Source: Mariniflexile litorale (GTDB lineage Bacteria > Bacteroidota > Bacteroidia > Flavobacteriales > Flavobacteriaceae). Taken from it: 64,000 nt of DNA. Both the position numbers and the translations under genes were made by a program. Of the stretch, positions 50,400-59,844 are shown one piece after another. Position 1 is the first letter of the stretch. Every line of letters starts with the position of its first letter. Below the pieces are notes generated by a model, which was not told the DNA's origin, did no database searches, and saw only the letters and a list, made by a program, of their open reading frames with translations. The stretch spans positions 3,710,501 through 3,774,500 of the forward strand of contig NZ_CP155618.1 in the NCBI RefSeq assembly GCF_031128465.2, written 5' to 3'.

Positions 50400-53300
50400 T
50401 TATTTGGTTCCTAAGTAAACTGGTCCTGTAAATGGTGCCAATCCACTATCTTTTAAAGTTACTATATAATAATAAGTTCCGTTTGGTACTGTTCCAGAGG
50501 CACCAATGGATTTTTTACTGGCGGTACCTTTCCAGTCCCCCATGTTTTCTCCAACAGTATAACTATTAGATTCAAAAATTAATGCGCCCCAACGGTTGAA
50601 GATTTTAACGTCGGCTGTAAATCCACATAAGTCAATACCTGTAATATCAAAAGATTCATTGTAAGCATCTCCATTAGGTGTTACTGCTTTAGATATGACG
50701 ATGTCGTTTTCACCACAAGGTAATACCACACAATCGGCATTTATATTCATGGTTACATTGGTGATGCTCACACATCCAGCATCGGTTGTTGTGTACCTGA
50801 ATTCATAATCTATGCCACCACTTTGTGGAAGGAAGTCTGGACTAAGTTCAAGAGTTGTAGGATTGAAAATACTACCAGAGAGCGTTGCTGCTGGATTACC
50901 TTCAATTAATTCCCAAGTACCATTCGTATTAAGTGAACTTGAAATTATATCATTTAAATTAACAATGCCATCATCAAAACATCTGTCTTCAGCAACGATA
51001 TCAGTTATTATTTCATCAAGAGCTACAAACAGTGTTTGTTTATATACAATATCATTGCCACATTCGTCACTTACCGTCCATGTTCTTACAATTTCATAGT
51101 CATTTAAAACATTATCTACAAACGTACTTGTTTCGTTAAATACCACAATGATATTTGATTCCGATGTACAATTATCTGTGAAAGTTAAAGCAGGTGCGTC
51201 TGGTATATTAGTACAACTTACATTCAATACTTCATCAAATGTTGTTGATGGCAGTGGAGCCTTAGTGTCTTGTACAGTTATAATTTGCGTATGTATGGTT
51301 GTTAAACCACATTCATCTGTAGCTGTCCAAGTACGAGTAATAATATAATTATTTGGACAATCACCCGTAGTTATAACATCTTTAACGGTTACTGGAGCAG
51401 TTCCACAGTTATCGGTTGCGGTTAATACTTCTGCAACAGGTACGGCATCACATTCAACTGTTACTGTATTAATAGGAAGCGTTCCAACAAATGTTGGTGC
51501 TTTTGTATCTCTTACAGTTATAATTTGAGTATGCTTTGTAGTATTTTTACAAGCATCTGTAGCTGTCCAAGTACGAGTAAGTGTATAGTTATTTAGACAA
51601 TTACCGTTTGTTCTAACATCATTCACAGAAACAGTAGCAGAACCACAAGTATCGGTAGCATTTAGTTCTATAGCTGTTGGAACAGCATCACATTCTACAA
51701 CTAAGTTAGCAGGAGGTAATGTTGTCTCAACAAATGTTGGTGGTGTTGTATCTTGAACGGTTATAGTTTGAATATGGGTTTTTGTTAAACCACATTCGTC
51801 AGTAGCAGTCCAAGTACGTGTAACAATATAATTATTAACACAAATACCCATTTGTGTGCTTTCTTCAAATGTTACAATAGCCTCTCCACAATTGTCAGTA
51901 GCATTCAATTTAACAGCTGTAGGTATAGCATCACATTCAACAACAATATTCTCCGGAAGCGTTGTTTCAACAAATTCTGGAGCAGTGGTATCAGATACTG
52001 AAATTATTTGATCTGCAGTTACTGTATTACCACAAGCATCTGTTGCCTTCCAAGTACGTTTTATACTATATGTTCCAGAACATGTACCATCAGTTCTTTC
52101 ATCTACATAGGTAATAATAGGGTTCTCATCACAATTATCTATTGCTGTAGCTGTTCCAAACGCAATAGGAGATAAATCATCACTACATTCAGCACTTACA
52201 TTAGCTGGTAGCGTAAGTACTGGAGCGGTATTGTCTTGCACAGTAATCGTCTGGGTAAAGTTTTCGCTTATATTACCACAGGCATCAACAAAGTTCCAAA
52301 TACGTACTCTAACATAGGCACTAGGGCAGGTAGGATCTATGTTGGTTTCATCACTTACTATATTTAGAGCAGGAGTACTACAATCATCAGTCGCTGTAGG
52401 GGTAAGGGCTAATGCATCATTGATGGCATCGATATCACTACATTCTAGTGTAGTATCTAAATCGCCCGTTGTATTATTAATTTGAGGAGCAATGATATCT
52501 TTTATTAAATAAGTTGCTGTTGTTGAACTTTTATTACCACATACGTCAGTAGCAGTGAAAGTAACTGTTATGGCACCATCATCACATTTAACCGAAGTAT
52601 CAGACCCATAATCATTACTCCAGCTTACCTCACTACAATTGTCAGAAGCGGTAGCACCCGCATTAGCGTTCAACCAATCTGTTAAGGTTTTTTCTGTATC
52701 ACCAACACCACATTCTATTTCGATATTATCAAGACTTGTATTATCAATAATAGGAGCAGATTGATCGCTACCAGTATGTGTCATAGTTTGATTTTCTAAT
52801 TTGTTACCACAAGCATCAACAACTTCAAAGGTATATACTAACGACCAAGAACAGTCATCACCCGTTTGTGTTGTATCTGTTAAATTAACAGTTACAGTAC
52901 CACCACAATTATCAGAGTAGTTAGTTGCAATAGTAGTAGCATTAAAAGGATATGTTGTTTGTGCATTAGCGCTACAAATATCAGCATCGGTTTCTCCTAT
53001 AGGAGCTGTACCTGTTGGAGCAGATTGATCGCTACCAGTATGTGTAATAGTTTGATTTTCTAGTTTGTTGCCACAAGCATCTAGCACTTCATATGTATAT
53101 ACTAAAGACCAAGAACAATCATCACCAGTTAAAGAGGCATTTGTAAGGTTAGCAATTACGTTGTCAGCACAATTATCCGTATAATTACCAGCTATAGTAG
53201 CCGCATTAAAAGGATATACTGTTTGTGCATTGGTAGCACAAACATCTACCCCAGATACTCCAGTTGGAGCAGTTCCTGTGGGTGCAGTTGTATCAGTAAT

Positions 53301-56153
53301 ATTAATAATTTGTTCAGCCGTTGCAGTACTGCCGCAACCATTGGTAATTGTAAAAGTTCTGGTTATAACAAGAGGACAACTAGACCCTGGAGTTATTACA
53401 TCAATGTATGTTATACTTGTAATAGTCTCACCTTCTGAGGCTGTATAGCCAGTTGTTATATAAGTATCTTTAATATCTGCCGATTGAGATGTGCTAAAAG
53501 GATATCTAGCAGTTAAAGCTGTTATACTGTTTTCATCACAAGCTTCAATATTAATAACAGCTGGTGCAGTTATTTCAGGTGTTCCGCTAGAGACCGTTAC
53601 TTTTATTGGTACACGTGTTTGGCTGATACAAGAATTCGAATATCCTTCAGCCACATAATATGTTGTTTCTCCAATACTACTTGTAGAAGGTACGATAGAA
53701 TTTTGAGCAGGGGTAGATGGATTATTATCTACATAGTAATATAAATTATATACAGAGGGTGTTGTAGGCGCATCACTAGGTGTTGCGGTTAAAGGAGTTG
53801 CAGTTTCATTCAGACAATATATAACATCTTCAACTGTTGGTACTGAAGTTATATTAGATACATTGATGGTGAATTCATAATAACATGTTGTTGTTCCAGG
53901 AGGAATAGCATAATAAACCAAGGTTCCTAAAGTAGGAGGGAACGGGTTAGAAGTATTATATTCTATGGAAGTAGATGTTTTAGGATATTCATTATAAAAC
54001 CTAGTACCTGGAGAGAATGCGGCGTTTACCTGTGATGTTTGAATAGGTGTTGAACCGATATTACAGAAATAAAAATCTCTAACAGGTGTATAGCTGCCGC
54101 AATTAGCCGCAACGTAAGCTTGAGAATCTATAGTTATTATGTTAGGAGTAGGTATGGGCTCACCAATACATGATCCGCTTGTTTCGTATCCTTTAATTAA
54201 TGCTTGATTAAAAGAAGTGTTAGATTGATCTCCTATGCCTGAAATAGAACCGTTTAGGGATATATTCGGTGTGCAATTGGTATTAACTAAAAGTGCACAA
54301 TCTGTTGTGGCTTTCAATTTAAAACTTATATCTGCTAAGATGTCTTCAGGATTATTAGAAACAGGTAAAGTACCAATATTCCAAATAATAGAACCGGTCG
54401 CTCCTGCATTTGGATCATAATATGGTTGGTTACTCGTTACTAATGGAGCATTCACGTTGTAATCAATACTTAAATTTTCGTAAGAAGATGTATAGGGTAT
54501 TGGTATCGTTATGGTCGTATTATTTGTGGCTTCAGTGCCTTTATTTTTAATTTCTATTTTATATTCCGCACTTTCTCCAGGAAAAAGAGTCATTGGGTCT
54601 GCACCACTTGTATTTACAGCGGTTGTAGTTAAAATACCCTCGGTTTCAGGGACATAAGCGTCAACTGAAAAGGTTAGATTAAATATAGCATAAGTATCTA
54701 TAGTAGAACCGTAACGAAACCGTGTAGAAGTTTGGTTATTGTCTATTATGGTATTATTAGTATTGTTAATATTAAACATGCTAATATCCAGTCCCGTATT
54801 GTTTATTAAATTAGGGTTTCTATTATTGTTTCCAGTAACGATTGATGAATTAAAAAAGTTACCTGAGTTATTACCAGAATGACTTAAGGGAACCCAATCG
54901 TCATCAGCAGCATTTCGAATATTAAAATAATCTCCACCATAATAATTATCACCTTCACCAGCCATGACACCTAATTTTACGTTAACATCGCCATTTTGTA
55001 CAGCATTAAATCCAGAAATTGGTATTTCAAAATTCACTGTTGATAGATTGGTAACAAAAGCATGTCCGTCAAAAATAGTCACATCTCGCCATTTCATTTT
55101 TGAATTTTCATAAACAACAACCATACCCCAGCCACCATAGTAACCAATATCTCCACCATTACCTTCTTGTAAAGCCATGTCCGCAACAAAATAATTACCT
55201 AGACCATAGGTTTTTACATAATCTGTAACTTCTGTATAACCAGAATACATGTTGTTATCGGTATTAGAAGGATAATAAATATTATCAGTATCAGCAGTAA
55301 ATTCTTCATACGAAGTTGCTGATGGACCTTTTAATGATATTTTACGTTTATTTAAAGTTTTAGTATATCCATCTAATAATGCATAAGCATGATTTACAGT
55401 ATTATTTAAATCTTCATCAATATCTTCATCTCTTTGTAATGCGCTAACAATTATTTGGTTGCTTCCAGAACCGAAAGTAACAGGATCAAATGAAACTATA
55501 ACACTATCATTGTCTGGTGCATCTATTGATAAATTTTGGTTGCTAGCTATAATCCAGCTGGTACCTCCATTAATAGAATATCTTACTTGATAATTAGTAT
55601 TTAAACTCTCAAAAATAACTGTTGATTCTGAAGAAGTGAAAGTATATCTAGGATAATAATTACCATCTGCACCTTGTCTTGTTACGGTCATAGTATAATT
55701 AGTACCAGTAACTAAATTCGAACTCCCAATTATAAAATTATTATTAAACACATTAAAACTGGTAGCAGCACCTGCACGCCCCGTCCAATATAACCCAGCA
55801 TATAATATGTTAGAGCATTCAGGACTTGCGCCATTTTCATCTGAAAACTTCAATTCAGCCATAGATGAATTAATAGTGTTAGCATCATTGTCAACATCAA
55901 CATATTGCATATCCTTATATCCATTATGTTCATTAACTCCGTAATTAACCAAAGTTAAATTGGTGTTTCCCATCATGGTAAAATCACCTTTTATGTTATA
56001 AATAGTCTTGGTTGGAGTATATTGTGATTCTCTAGGTGAAAAAGGAACTCTAACCTGAGAAAAGCCTTGAAAACTTAACAATACCATGAACAACACAGCT
56101 AGAGGTATTGGTTTTAAATAAGTCTTTAATTTAGTAGTGTATAGTTTCTTCAT
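50400..56153 (-). CDS. T9SS type B-sorted giant adhesin with HYR-type repeats
   Basis: 1917 residues: signal peptide (about 1-33); an N-terminal beta-rich region to about 490 (NILYAGLYWTGRA, TEVTDYVKTYGLGNYFVADM); a DUF11/CARDB-like segment with GESAEYKIEIKNKGTEATNNT; an Ig-like unit (CLNETATPLTATPSDAPTTP); about ten HYR-type beta repeats (each ending with an ATDxCGN-type core and TITVQDTxAP); and the CHU_C/type B sorting domain at about 1825-1917, KAVTPNGDAYNESFDITGID...VKIFNRWGALIFES. These are surface-exposed adhesin features used in gliding or attachment. Repeats 2-3 are 88 residues each and nearly identical at DNA level; a later set has an 81-residue period. Confidence 0.92.
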   Translation of the reverse strand: MKKLYTTKLKTYLKPIPLAVLFMVLLSFQGFSQVRVPFSPRESQYTPTKTIYNIKGDFTMMGNTNLTLVNYGVNEHNGYKDMQYVDVDNDANTINSSMAELKFSDENGASPECSNILYAGLYWTGRAGAATSFNVFNNNFIIGSSNLVTGTNYTMTVTRQGADGNYYPRYTFTSSESTVIFESLNTNYQVRYSINGGTSWIIASNQNLSIDAPDNDSVIVSFDPVTFGSGSNQIIVSALQRDEDIDEDLNNTVNHAYALLDGYTKTLNKRKISLKGPSATSYEEFTADTDNIYYPSNTDNNMYSGYTEVTDYVKTYGLGNYFVADMALQEGNGGDIGYYGGWGMVVVYENSKMKWRDVTIFDGHAFVTNLSTVNFEIPISGFNAVQNGDVNVKLGVMAGEGDNYYGGDYFNIRNAADDDWVPLSHSGNNSGNFFNSSIVTGNNNRNPNLINNTGLDISMFNINNTNNTIIDNNQTSTRFRYGSTIDTYAIFNLTFSVDAYVPETEGILTTTAVNTSGADPMTLFPGESAEYKIEIKNKGTEATNNTTITIPIPYTSSYENLSIDYNVNAPLVTSNQPYYDPNAGATGSIIWNIGTLPVSNNPEDILADISFKLKATTDCALLVNTNCTPNISLNGSISGIGDQSNTSFNQALIKGYETSGSCIGEPIPTPNIITIDSQAYVAANCGSYTPVRDFYFCNIGSTPIQTSQVNAAFSPGTRFYNEYPKTSTSIEYNTSNPFPPTLGTLVYYAIPPGTTTCYYEFTINVSNITSVPTVEDVIYCLNETATPLTATPSDAPTTPSVYNLYYYVDNNPSTPAQNSIVPSTSSIGETTYYVAEGYSNSCISQTRVPIKVTVSSGTPEITAPAVINIEACDENSITALTARYPFSTSQSADIKDTYITTGYTASEGETITSITYIDVITPGSSCPLVITRTFTITNGCGSTATAEQIINITDTTAPTGTAPTGVSGVDVCATNAQTVYPFNAATIAGNYTDNCADNVIANLTNASLTGDDCSWSLVYTYEVLDACGNKLENQTITHTGSDQSAPTGTAPIGETDADICSANAQTTYPFNATTIATNYSDNCGGTVTVNLTDTTQTGDDCSWSLVYTFEVVDACGNKLENQTMTHTGSDQSAPIIDNTSLDNIEIECGVGDTEKTLTDWLNANAGATASDNCSEVSWSNDYGSDTSVKCDDGAITVTFTATDVCGNKSSTTATYLIKDIIAPQINNTTGDLDTTLECSDIDAINDALALTPTATDDCSTPALNIVSDETNIDPTCPSAYVRVRIWNFVDACGNISENFTQTITVQDNTAPVLTLPANVSAECSDDLSPIAFGTATAIDNCDENPIITYVDERTDGTCSGTYSIKRTWKATDACGNTVTADQIISVSDTTAPEFVETTLPENIVVECDAIPTAVKLNATDNCGEAIVTFEESTQMGICVNNYIVTRTWTATDECGLTKTHIQTITVQDTTPPTFVETTLPPANLVVECDAVPTAIELNATDTCGSATVSVNDVRTNGNCLNNYTLTRTWTATDACKNTTKHTQIITVRDTKAPTFVGTLPINTVTVECDAVPVAEVLTATDNCGTAPVTVKDVITTGDCPNNYIITRTWTATDECGLTTIHTQIITVQDTKAPLPSTTFDEVLNVSCTNIPDAPALTFTDNCTSESNIIVVFNETSTFVDNVLNDYEIVRTWTVSDECGNDIVYKQTLFVALDEIITDIVAEDRCFDDGIVNLNDIISSSLNTNGTWELIEGNPAATLSGSIFNPTTLELSPDFLPQSGGIDYEFRYTTTDAGCVSITNVTMNINADCVVLPCGENDIVISKAVTPNGDAYNESFDITGIDLCGFTADVKIFNRWGALIFESNSYTVGENMGDWKGTASKKSIGASGTVPNGTYYYIVTLKDSGLAPFTGPVYLGTK
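51487..51972 (-). repeat. 243-bp repeats within the adhesin gene
   Basis: Segments starting at 51487 and 51730 are near copies (ACAAATGTTGGTG), giving an 81-residue unit repeated about three times in this part of the adhesin. Similar units with more divergence extend to about 52240. Recombination between units could change repeat number. Confidence 0.7.
52753..53280 (-). repeat. 264-bp tandem repeat within the adhesin gene
   Basis: Copies start at 52753 and 53017, with a diverged third unit from 53281. The first two share most of their sequence (beginning GGAGCAGATTGATCGCTACC, identical for 29 bases and more). They encode 88-residue modules with TGDDCSWSLVYT. DNA-level identity suggests recent duplication or gene conversion. 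Confidence 0.8.
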
Positions 56154-56193
56154 TTCTTAATTAATTAAAATTAAACTGTGTTGTGTCTTTTTA

Positions 56194-56706
56194 CTATGAT
56201 GGATTAACATTTTCGAAATAAATTGTTATTTCTGAGTCTATGTTTTTAATAAAAGCTCGTATTTGACTTTCTGTACATTTAAAATAAGTGGTAACATAAA
56301 TATAGCTTAGATTGTTAAACCCACTAATATTCGAAAAGTCTATATAACTATTTAAATCAGATATTTCTTTTAATTGAACCTTTAGTATTTGAACAGTACT
56401 AAATAAAGAATTTTCTGTTTTTAAAATATTTAGAGAATTAGCGTCATATAGTGTTAAGGATATTGGTTTTTGTGGTCCCGTTACTTTTATAATGTTATTG
56501 TTTTTTACATAAATGCTAGGCTTCAAGCTGTATAATAATTGATTTGGAACTTCATCAGCTCCATTTAGATTGGAATTTTGTAAAAGAGTTCCATTCTTTA
56601 ATTCAAATACTTTAGTCTCTTGAGCTACAACTTCATTAAATGACAATAATGAAATACAAATAACACATATAAATGCATTTAACGTGAAGGGTAATTTATT
56701 TATCAT
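56194..56706 (-). CDS. Secreted protein of unknown function at head of the adhesin operon
   Basis: 170 residues with a signal peptide (about 1-28; VICISLLSFNEVVAQE). The mature part is beta-rich with Asn/Ile content (LQNSNLNGADEVPNQLLYSLKPSIYVKNNNIIKVTG, then YVTTYFKCTESQIRAFIKNIDSEITIYFENV). One Cys. I recognise no domain. It lies 40 nt before the adhesin and in the same direction, so it is likely the first gene of the operon, with the promoter in 56707-56800. It may be an accessory or chaperone for secretion. Confidence 0.6.
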   Translation of the reverse strand: MINKLPFTLNAFICVICISLLSFNEVVAQETKVFELKNGTLLQNSNLNGADEVPNQLLYSLKPSIYVKNNNIIKVTGPQKPISLTLYDANSLNILKTENSLFSTVQILKVQLKEISDLNSYIDFSNISGFNNLSYIYVTTYFKCTESQIRAFIKNIDSEITIYFENVNPS

Positions 56707-56751
56707 GGCCTAATAAGGGTTATTTATTAATTTTAAAAATATATTTATAGA

Positions 56752-56773
56752 CATAAATATGACGTTAACGTCA
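56752..56773 (-). promoter_or_regulatory. 14-bp perfect palindrome in the adhesin operon promoter
   Basis: TGACGTTAACGTCA (56760-56773) is its own reverse complement. On the minus strand it abuts TATTTATG (56759-56752), a 7-of-8 match to TAnnTTTG, so it would fill the space between -33 and -7, and lies 54 nt before the start at 56706. That position suits a dimeric regulator of the 11-kb operon. Confidence 0.55.
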
Positions 56774-56822
56774 CTTGTTATAGCCTAATGTTGATTATCA
56801 ATAAAAACAATAATATAGTTTT

Positions 56823-56852
56823 TGAGGGAAAAAACTGTGAGGGAAAAACACT
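56823..56852 (+). repeat. Short direct repeat TGAGGGAAAAA
   Basis: TGAGGGAAAAAACTG is followed at once by TGAGGGAAAAACACTG, two adjacent 15-16 nt units. They lie upstream of the adhesin promoter on the minus strand; the function is unknown, but repeated activator sites are possible. Confidence 0.5.
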
Positions 56853-56975
56853 GAGTAACAATGTTGTATTTATTTGTGAAATTAGATTTGGGATCATATC
56901 TTTCAATTTTATAGGTAAGCAAATTAACGCATATGCTTAAAGTTGGTCAAAATAATATGGTAAATCACTTATATA

Positions 56976-57009
56976 TTCGTTTAAAAGCTAGTGCAAACAT
57001 TTAAACGAA
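56976..57009 (+). promoter_or_regulatory. 10-bp inverted repeat TTCGTTTAAA
   Basis: TTCGTTTAAA (56976-56985) and TTTAAACGAA (57000-57009) are exact reverse complements with a 14-nt spacer. A third copy, CGTTTAAAA, is at about 57024. Three copies of CGTTTAAA in 60 nt upstream of sixA suggests a regulator site. Confidence 0.45.
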
Positions 57010-57142
57010 ATAATTGGTTATTTATCGTTTAAAATTTTGAACATATTAATTGTTTTATTTTACCGATTTTAATTAAAATACTGGTATTATAATTTTTGTT
57101 TAATTACTTTTATATAGAAAATACGTGCACTTAACAGGTTTT

Positions 57143-57631
57143 ATGAAAAAACTATTCTTAATTAGACATGCGAAATCCTCTTGGAAGTATAATGTTATTG
57201 ATCATGAAAGACCATTAAATGAAAAAGGTCTTAACGATGCTAATAATATATCTCTTTATCTGAAAGCAGATAGTTTAAATATGGATGCCGTTTATTGCAG
57301 TGATGCTGTAAGAACTATAACGACAGCTAATATCTTTTTTGAAAACCTTAAAATGGATAGCTCAAAATTGCAATTAAATCATGATTTATATGATTTTTCA
57401 GGAAGTAATCTTATTCGTGTCATTAAGGAGTGTGATAATAGAATAAATCATTTAATGGTTTTTGGTCACAATCATGCCATTACAGCTTTTGTTAATACTT
57501 TTGGCAGTATTCCTATAGATAATGTACCTACTTGTGGTGTGGTTTGTATTGAGTTTAATATTGATAATTGGAAAGATTTAAACAAAGGAAAAACTCTAAG
57601 TACTTTATTTCCAAAAGATTTAAGAAAGTAA
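57143..57631 (+). CDS. sixA: SixA-type phosphohistidine phosphatase
   Basis: 162-residue histidine phosphatase. The catalytic motif LIRHAKSSW is at the N-terminus (His of RHAKS), followed by the second His in FGHNHAITAF, the phosphatase pocket pair. SixA acts on phosphohistidine of Hpr-like or sensor-kinase domains. The frame extends upstream to a GTG at 57125, but the ATG at 57143 gives the family-like start MKKLFLIRHAKSSW. Next come ppk1 and ppx, so it may have a role in phosphate metabolism. Confidence 0.88.
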   Translation: MKKLFLIRHAKSSWKYNVIDHERPLNEKGLNDANNISLYLKADSLNMDAVYCSDAVRTITTANIFFENLKMDSSKLQLNHDLYDFSGSNLIRVIKECDNRINHLMVFGHNHAITAFVNTFGSIPIDNVPTCGVVCIEFNIDNWKDLNKGKTLSTLFPKDLRK

Positions 57632-57743
57632 TGTTTTAGGTTAAATATCACAGCAATGTATCTAAAATAAATTGATATCATATCAATACGTGTAGGGATG
57701 CTTAATCATTCGCTTTAAAGCAAATTATTTAACCTAAATAGAA

Positions 57744-57751
57744 TATATTTG
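57744..57751 (+). promoter_or_regulatory. Bacteroidota -7 element for ppk1
   Basis: TATATTTG is an exact TAnnTTTG match 28 nt before the ppk1 ATG at 57780, separating it from sixA as its own unit. Confidence 0.5.
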
Positions 57752-57779
57752 TGCAAGCATTACATCATTTTTACGAAGC

Positions 57780-59843
57780 ATGACAAAACCAGAAATTCAT
57801 TCAAATAGTTACATAAATAGAGAAATAAGTTGGTTACAATTTAATGCAAGAGTTTTACAAGAAGCTTCAGATGAAAGAGTACCATTAATTGAAAGATTAC
57901 GGTTTGTAGGTATATTTTCTAATAATCTAGATGAATTTTTTAAGGTTAGATATGCTACCGTAAAACGAATTGTTGACGCAGGAAAAGCAGGGAAAAGCGA
58001 ATTAGGAGGCATCAAGGCCAAAGAATTACTTGAAATAATCACTCAAATAGTAATTAAACAACAAAGCGAAAGCTTAGAAGTTTTAGATGCTATTCAAAAA
58101 AGATTGGAAGATGAAAATATTTATATAATTGATGAAAATCAAATAGATAGCTCCCAACACGATTTTATAAAAAAATATTTTATAAGAAAAGTAAGTCCGG
58201 CATTAGTGACCATTATTTTAAACGATTTGGTTGTGCTTCCAAATTTAAAAGATAGTGCCGCATATTTGGCAGTAAAAATGGGAATGCTAGATAATAAGAA
58301 GCAATTTGCTCTTATTGAAATACCAAAGTCTATTAACCGTTTTATAGAATTACCTAAACAAGGGGATAAAAGTTTTATAATAATGATAGACGATTTATTG
58401 CGTCATTGTTTAGGTTATATCTTTAACATTTTTGATTACCGAACCGTTTCGGCTCACATGATAAAAATCACACGTGATGGTGAGTTAGATTTTGAAAGTG
58501 ATTTGAGTAAAAGTTTTATTGAAAAAATATCCGATAGTGTAAAACATAGACAAACAGGCGACCCGGTACGTTTTGTTTACGATAAAACCATCGATAAAGA
58601 TACCTTAGAATTCTTAATGTCTAAAATGGGTATTGATCATACAGATAGTATCATTCCTGGGGGGCGTTACCATAACAGACGCGATTATATGAGTTTTCCA
58701 AGCCTAGGAAGAACAGATTTACTTTATGATAGCATTGAGGCATTGCCTATTAAAAACCTCAGTTTAGAGGCTAGTATTTTTAAAGCCATAGAACATAAAG
58801 ATTATTTATTACATGCCCCGTACCAAACATTTTCTTATATCGTTAAATTTTTAAGGGAAGCAGCCTTAGATCCTCAAGTAAAAACTCTAAAAATCACTAT
58901 TTATCGTTTAGCCCAAATTTCTCATATTGCTAGTTCGCTTATTAATGCTGCTATTAATGGAAAATCGGTCACAGTATCTATAGAGCTTCAAGCACGGTTT
59001 GATGAGCAGGCTAATATAGATTATGCGCAACAAATGGAAGAAGAAGGCATCAATTTGGTATTTGGTGTCAAAGGATTAAAAGTGCACAGTAAAATGTGTG
59101 TTATAGAACGTGAAGAAGGTAAAAAACTAAAACGCTACGGCTTTATAAGTACAGGGAATTTTAATGAATCTACCGCTAAAATATATACAGATTATACCTT
59201 GTTCACTGCAGATCAACGTATTTTAAAAGATGTCAATAAAATATTTAGTTTTTTTGAAACCAACTATAAAATTTTTAGATATAAACATTTAATAACATCT
59301 CCTCATTACACAAAAAAAGCTATATTTAAATTAATAGATGCCGAAATTCAGACTGTAAAAAATGGAGGTGAGGGACTTATTCGTTTAAAAATGAATAGTA
59401 TCTCAAGTTATAGTATGGTTGATAAACTTTATGAAGCGAGTAATGCCGGTGTTAAAATTCAAATGATTGTACGTGGCATTTGCTGTTTAATTCCTGGAAT
59501 TCCAAATATGAGCGAAAATATTGAAGTGATTAGTGTGGTAGATAAGTTTTTAGAACATTCGAGGGTATACATTTTTGGAAACAATGGAAACCCAAAAGTG
59601 TATATTTCATCGGCCGACTGGATGACGAGAAACATTGAAAACAGAGTAGAAATAAGTTGCCCCATTTATGATGATTCTATAAAGCAAGAAATTATAGAAA
59701 CATACAATATTTGCTGGAACGATAATGTAAAGGCACGTTGGTTAAATGCGTCACAAGAAAATGAATATAAAATAAATGATAAAGAAAAAGTAAGGTCTCA
59801 GTTTGCTACTTACGCTTATTATTTAAAAAAATTAGAAAATTAG
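57780..59843 (+). CDS. ppk1: Polyphosphate kinase 1
   Basis: 687-residue enzyme that makes long-chain polyphosphate from ATP and can run in reverse. N-terminal domain (REISWLQFNARVLQEA), then the two phospholipase-D-like halves. The autophosphorylated His436 is in GLKVHSKMCVIE with the matching ISTGNFNESTAKIYTD, and the second catalytic His593 is in FLEHSRVYIF. Length fits PPK1 (690). Adjacent ppx is 1 nt after its stop, so the pair is an operon. Confidence 0.96.
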   Translation: MTKPEIHSNSYINREISWLQFNARVLQEASDERVPLIERLRFVGIFSNNLDEFFKVRYATVKRIVDAGKAGKSELGGIKAKELLEIITQIVIKQQSESLEVLDAIQKRLEDENIYIIDENQIDSSQHDFIKKYFIRKVSPALVTIILNDLVVLPNLKDSAAYLAVKMGMLDNKKQFALIEIPKSINRFIELPKQGDKSFIIMIDDLLRHCLGYIFNIFDYRTVSAHMIKITRDGELDFESDLSKSFIEKISDSVKHRQTGDPVRFVYDKTIDKDTLEFLMSKMGIDHTDSIIPGGRYHNRRDYMSFPSLGRTDLLYDSIEALPIKNLSLEASIFKAIEHKDYLLHAPYQTFSYIVKFLREAALDPQVKTLKITIYRLAQISHIASSLINAAINGKSVTVSIELQARFDEQANIDYAQQMEEEGINLVFGVKGLKVHSKMCVIEREEGKKLKRYGFISTGNFNESTAKIYTDYTLFTADQRILKDVNKIFSFFETNYKIFRYKHLITSPHYTKKAIFKLIDAEIQTVKNGGEGLIRLKMNSISSYSMVDKLYEASNAGVKIQMIVRGICCLIPGIPNMSENIEVISVVDKFLEHSRVYIFGNNGNPKVYISSADWMTRNIENRVEISCPIYDDSIKQEIIETYNICWNDNVKARWLNASQENEYKINDKEKVRSQFATYAYYLKKLEN

Positions 59844-59844
59844 G

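Larger units (their letters stand above)
56707..57142. other. Divergent control region of adhesin operon and sixA
   Basis: 436 bases without a gene. It holds the palindrome at 56760-56773, a direct repeat TGAGGGAAAAA (56823-56852) and CGTTTAAA-based inverted repeats (56976-57009, with a third copy near 57023). All are described separately. No protein-like frame. Confidence 0.7.

Noticed and set aside
53223-53448. Two overlapping 71-72-codon frames on the plus strand
   Set aside because: They are antisense shadows of the adhesin repeats in two phases at once and follow its composition.
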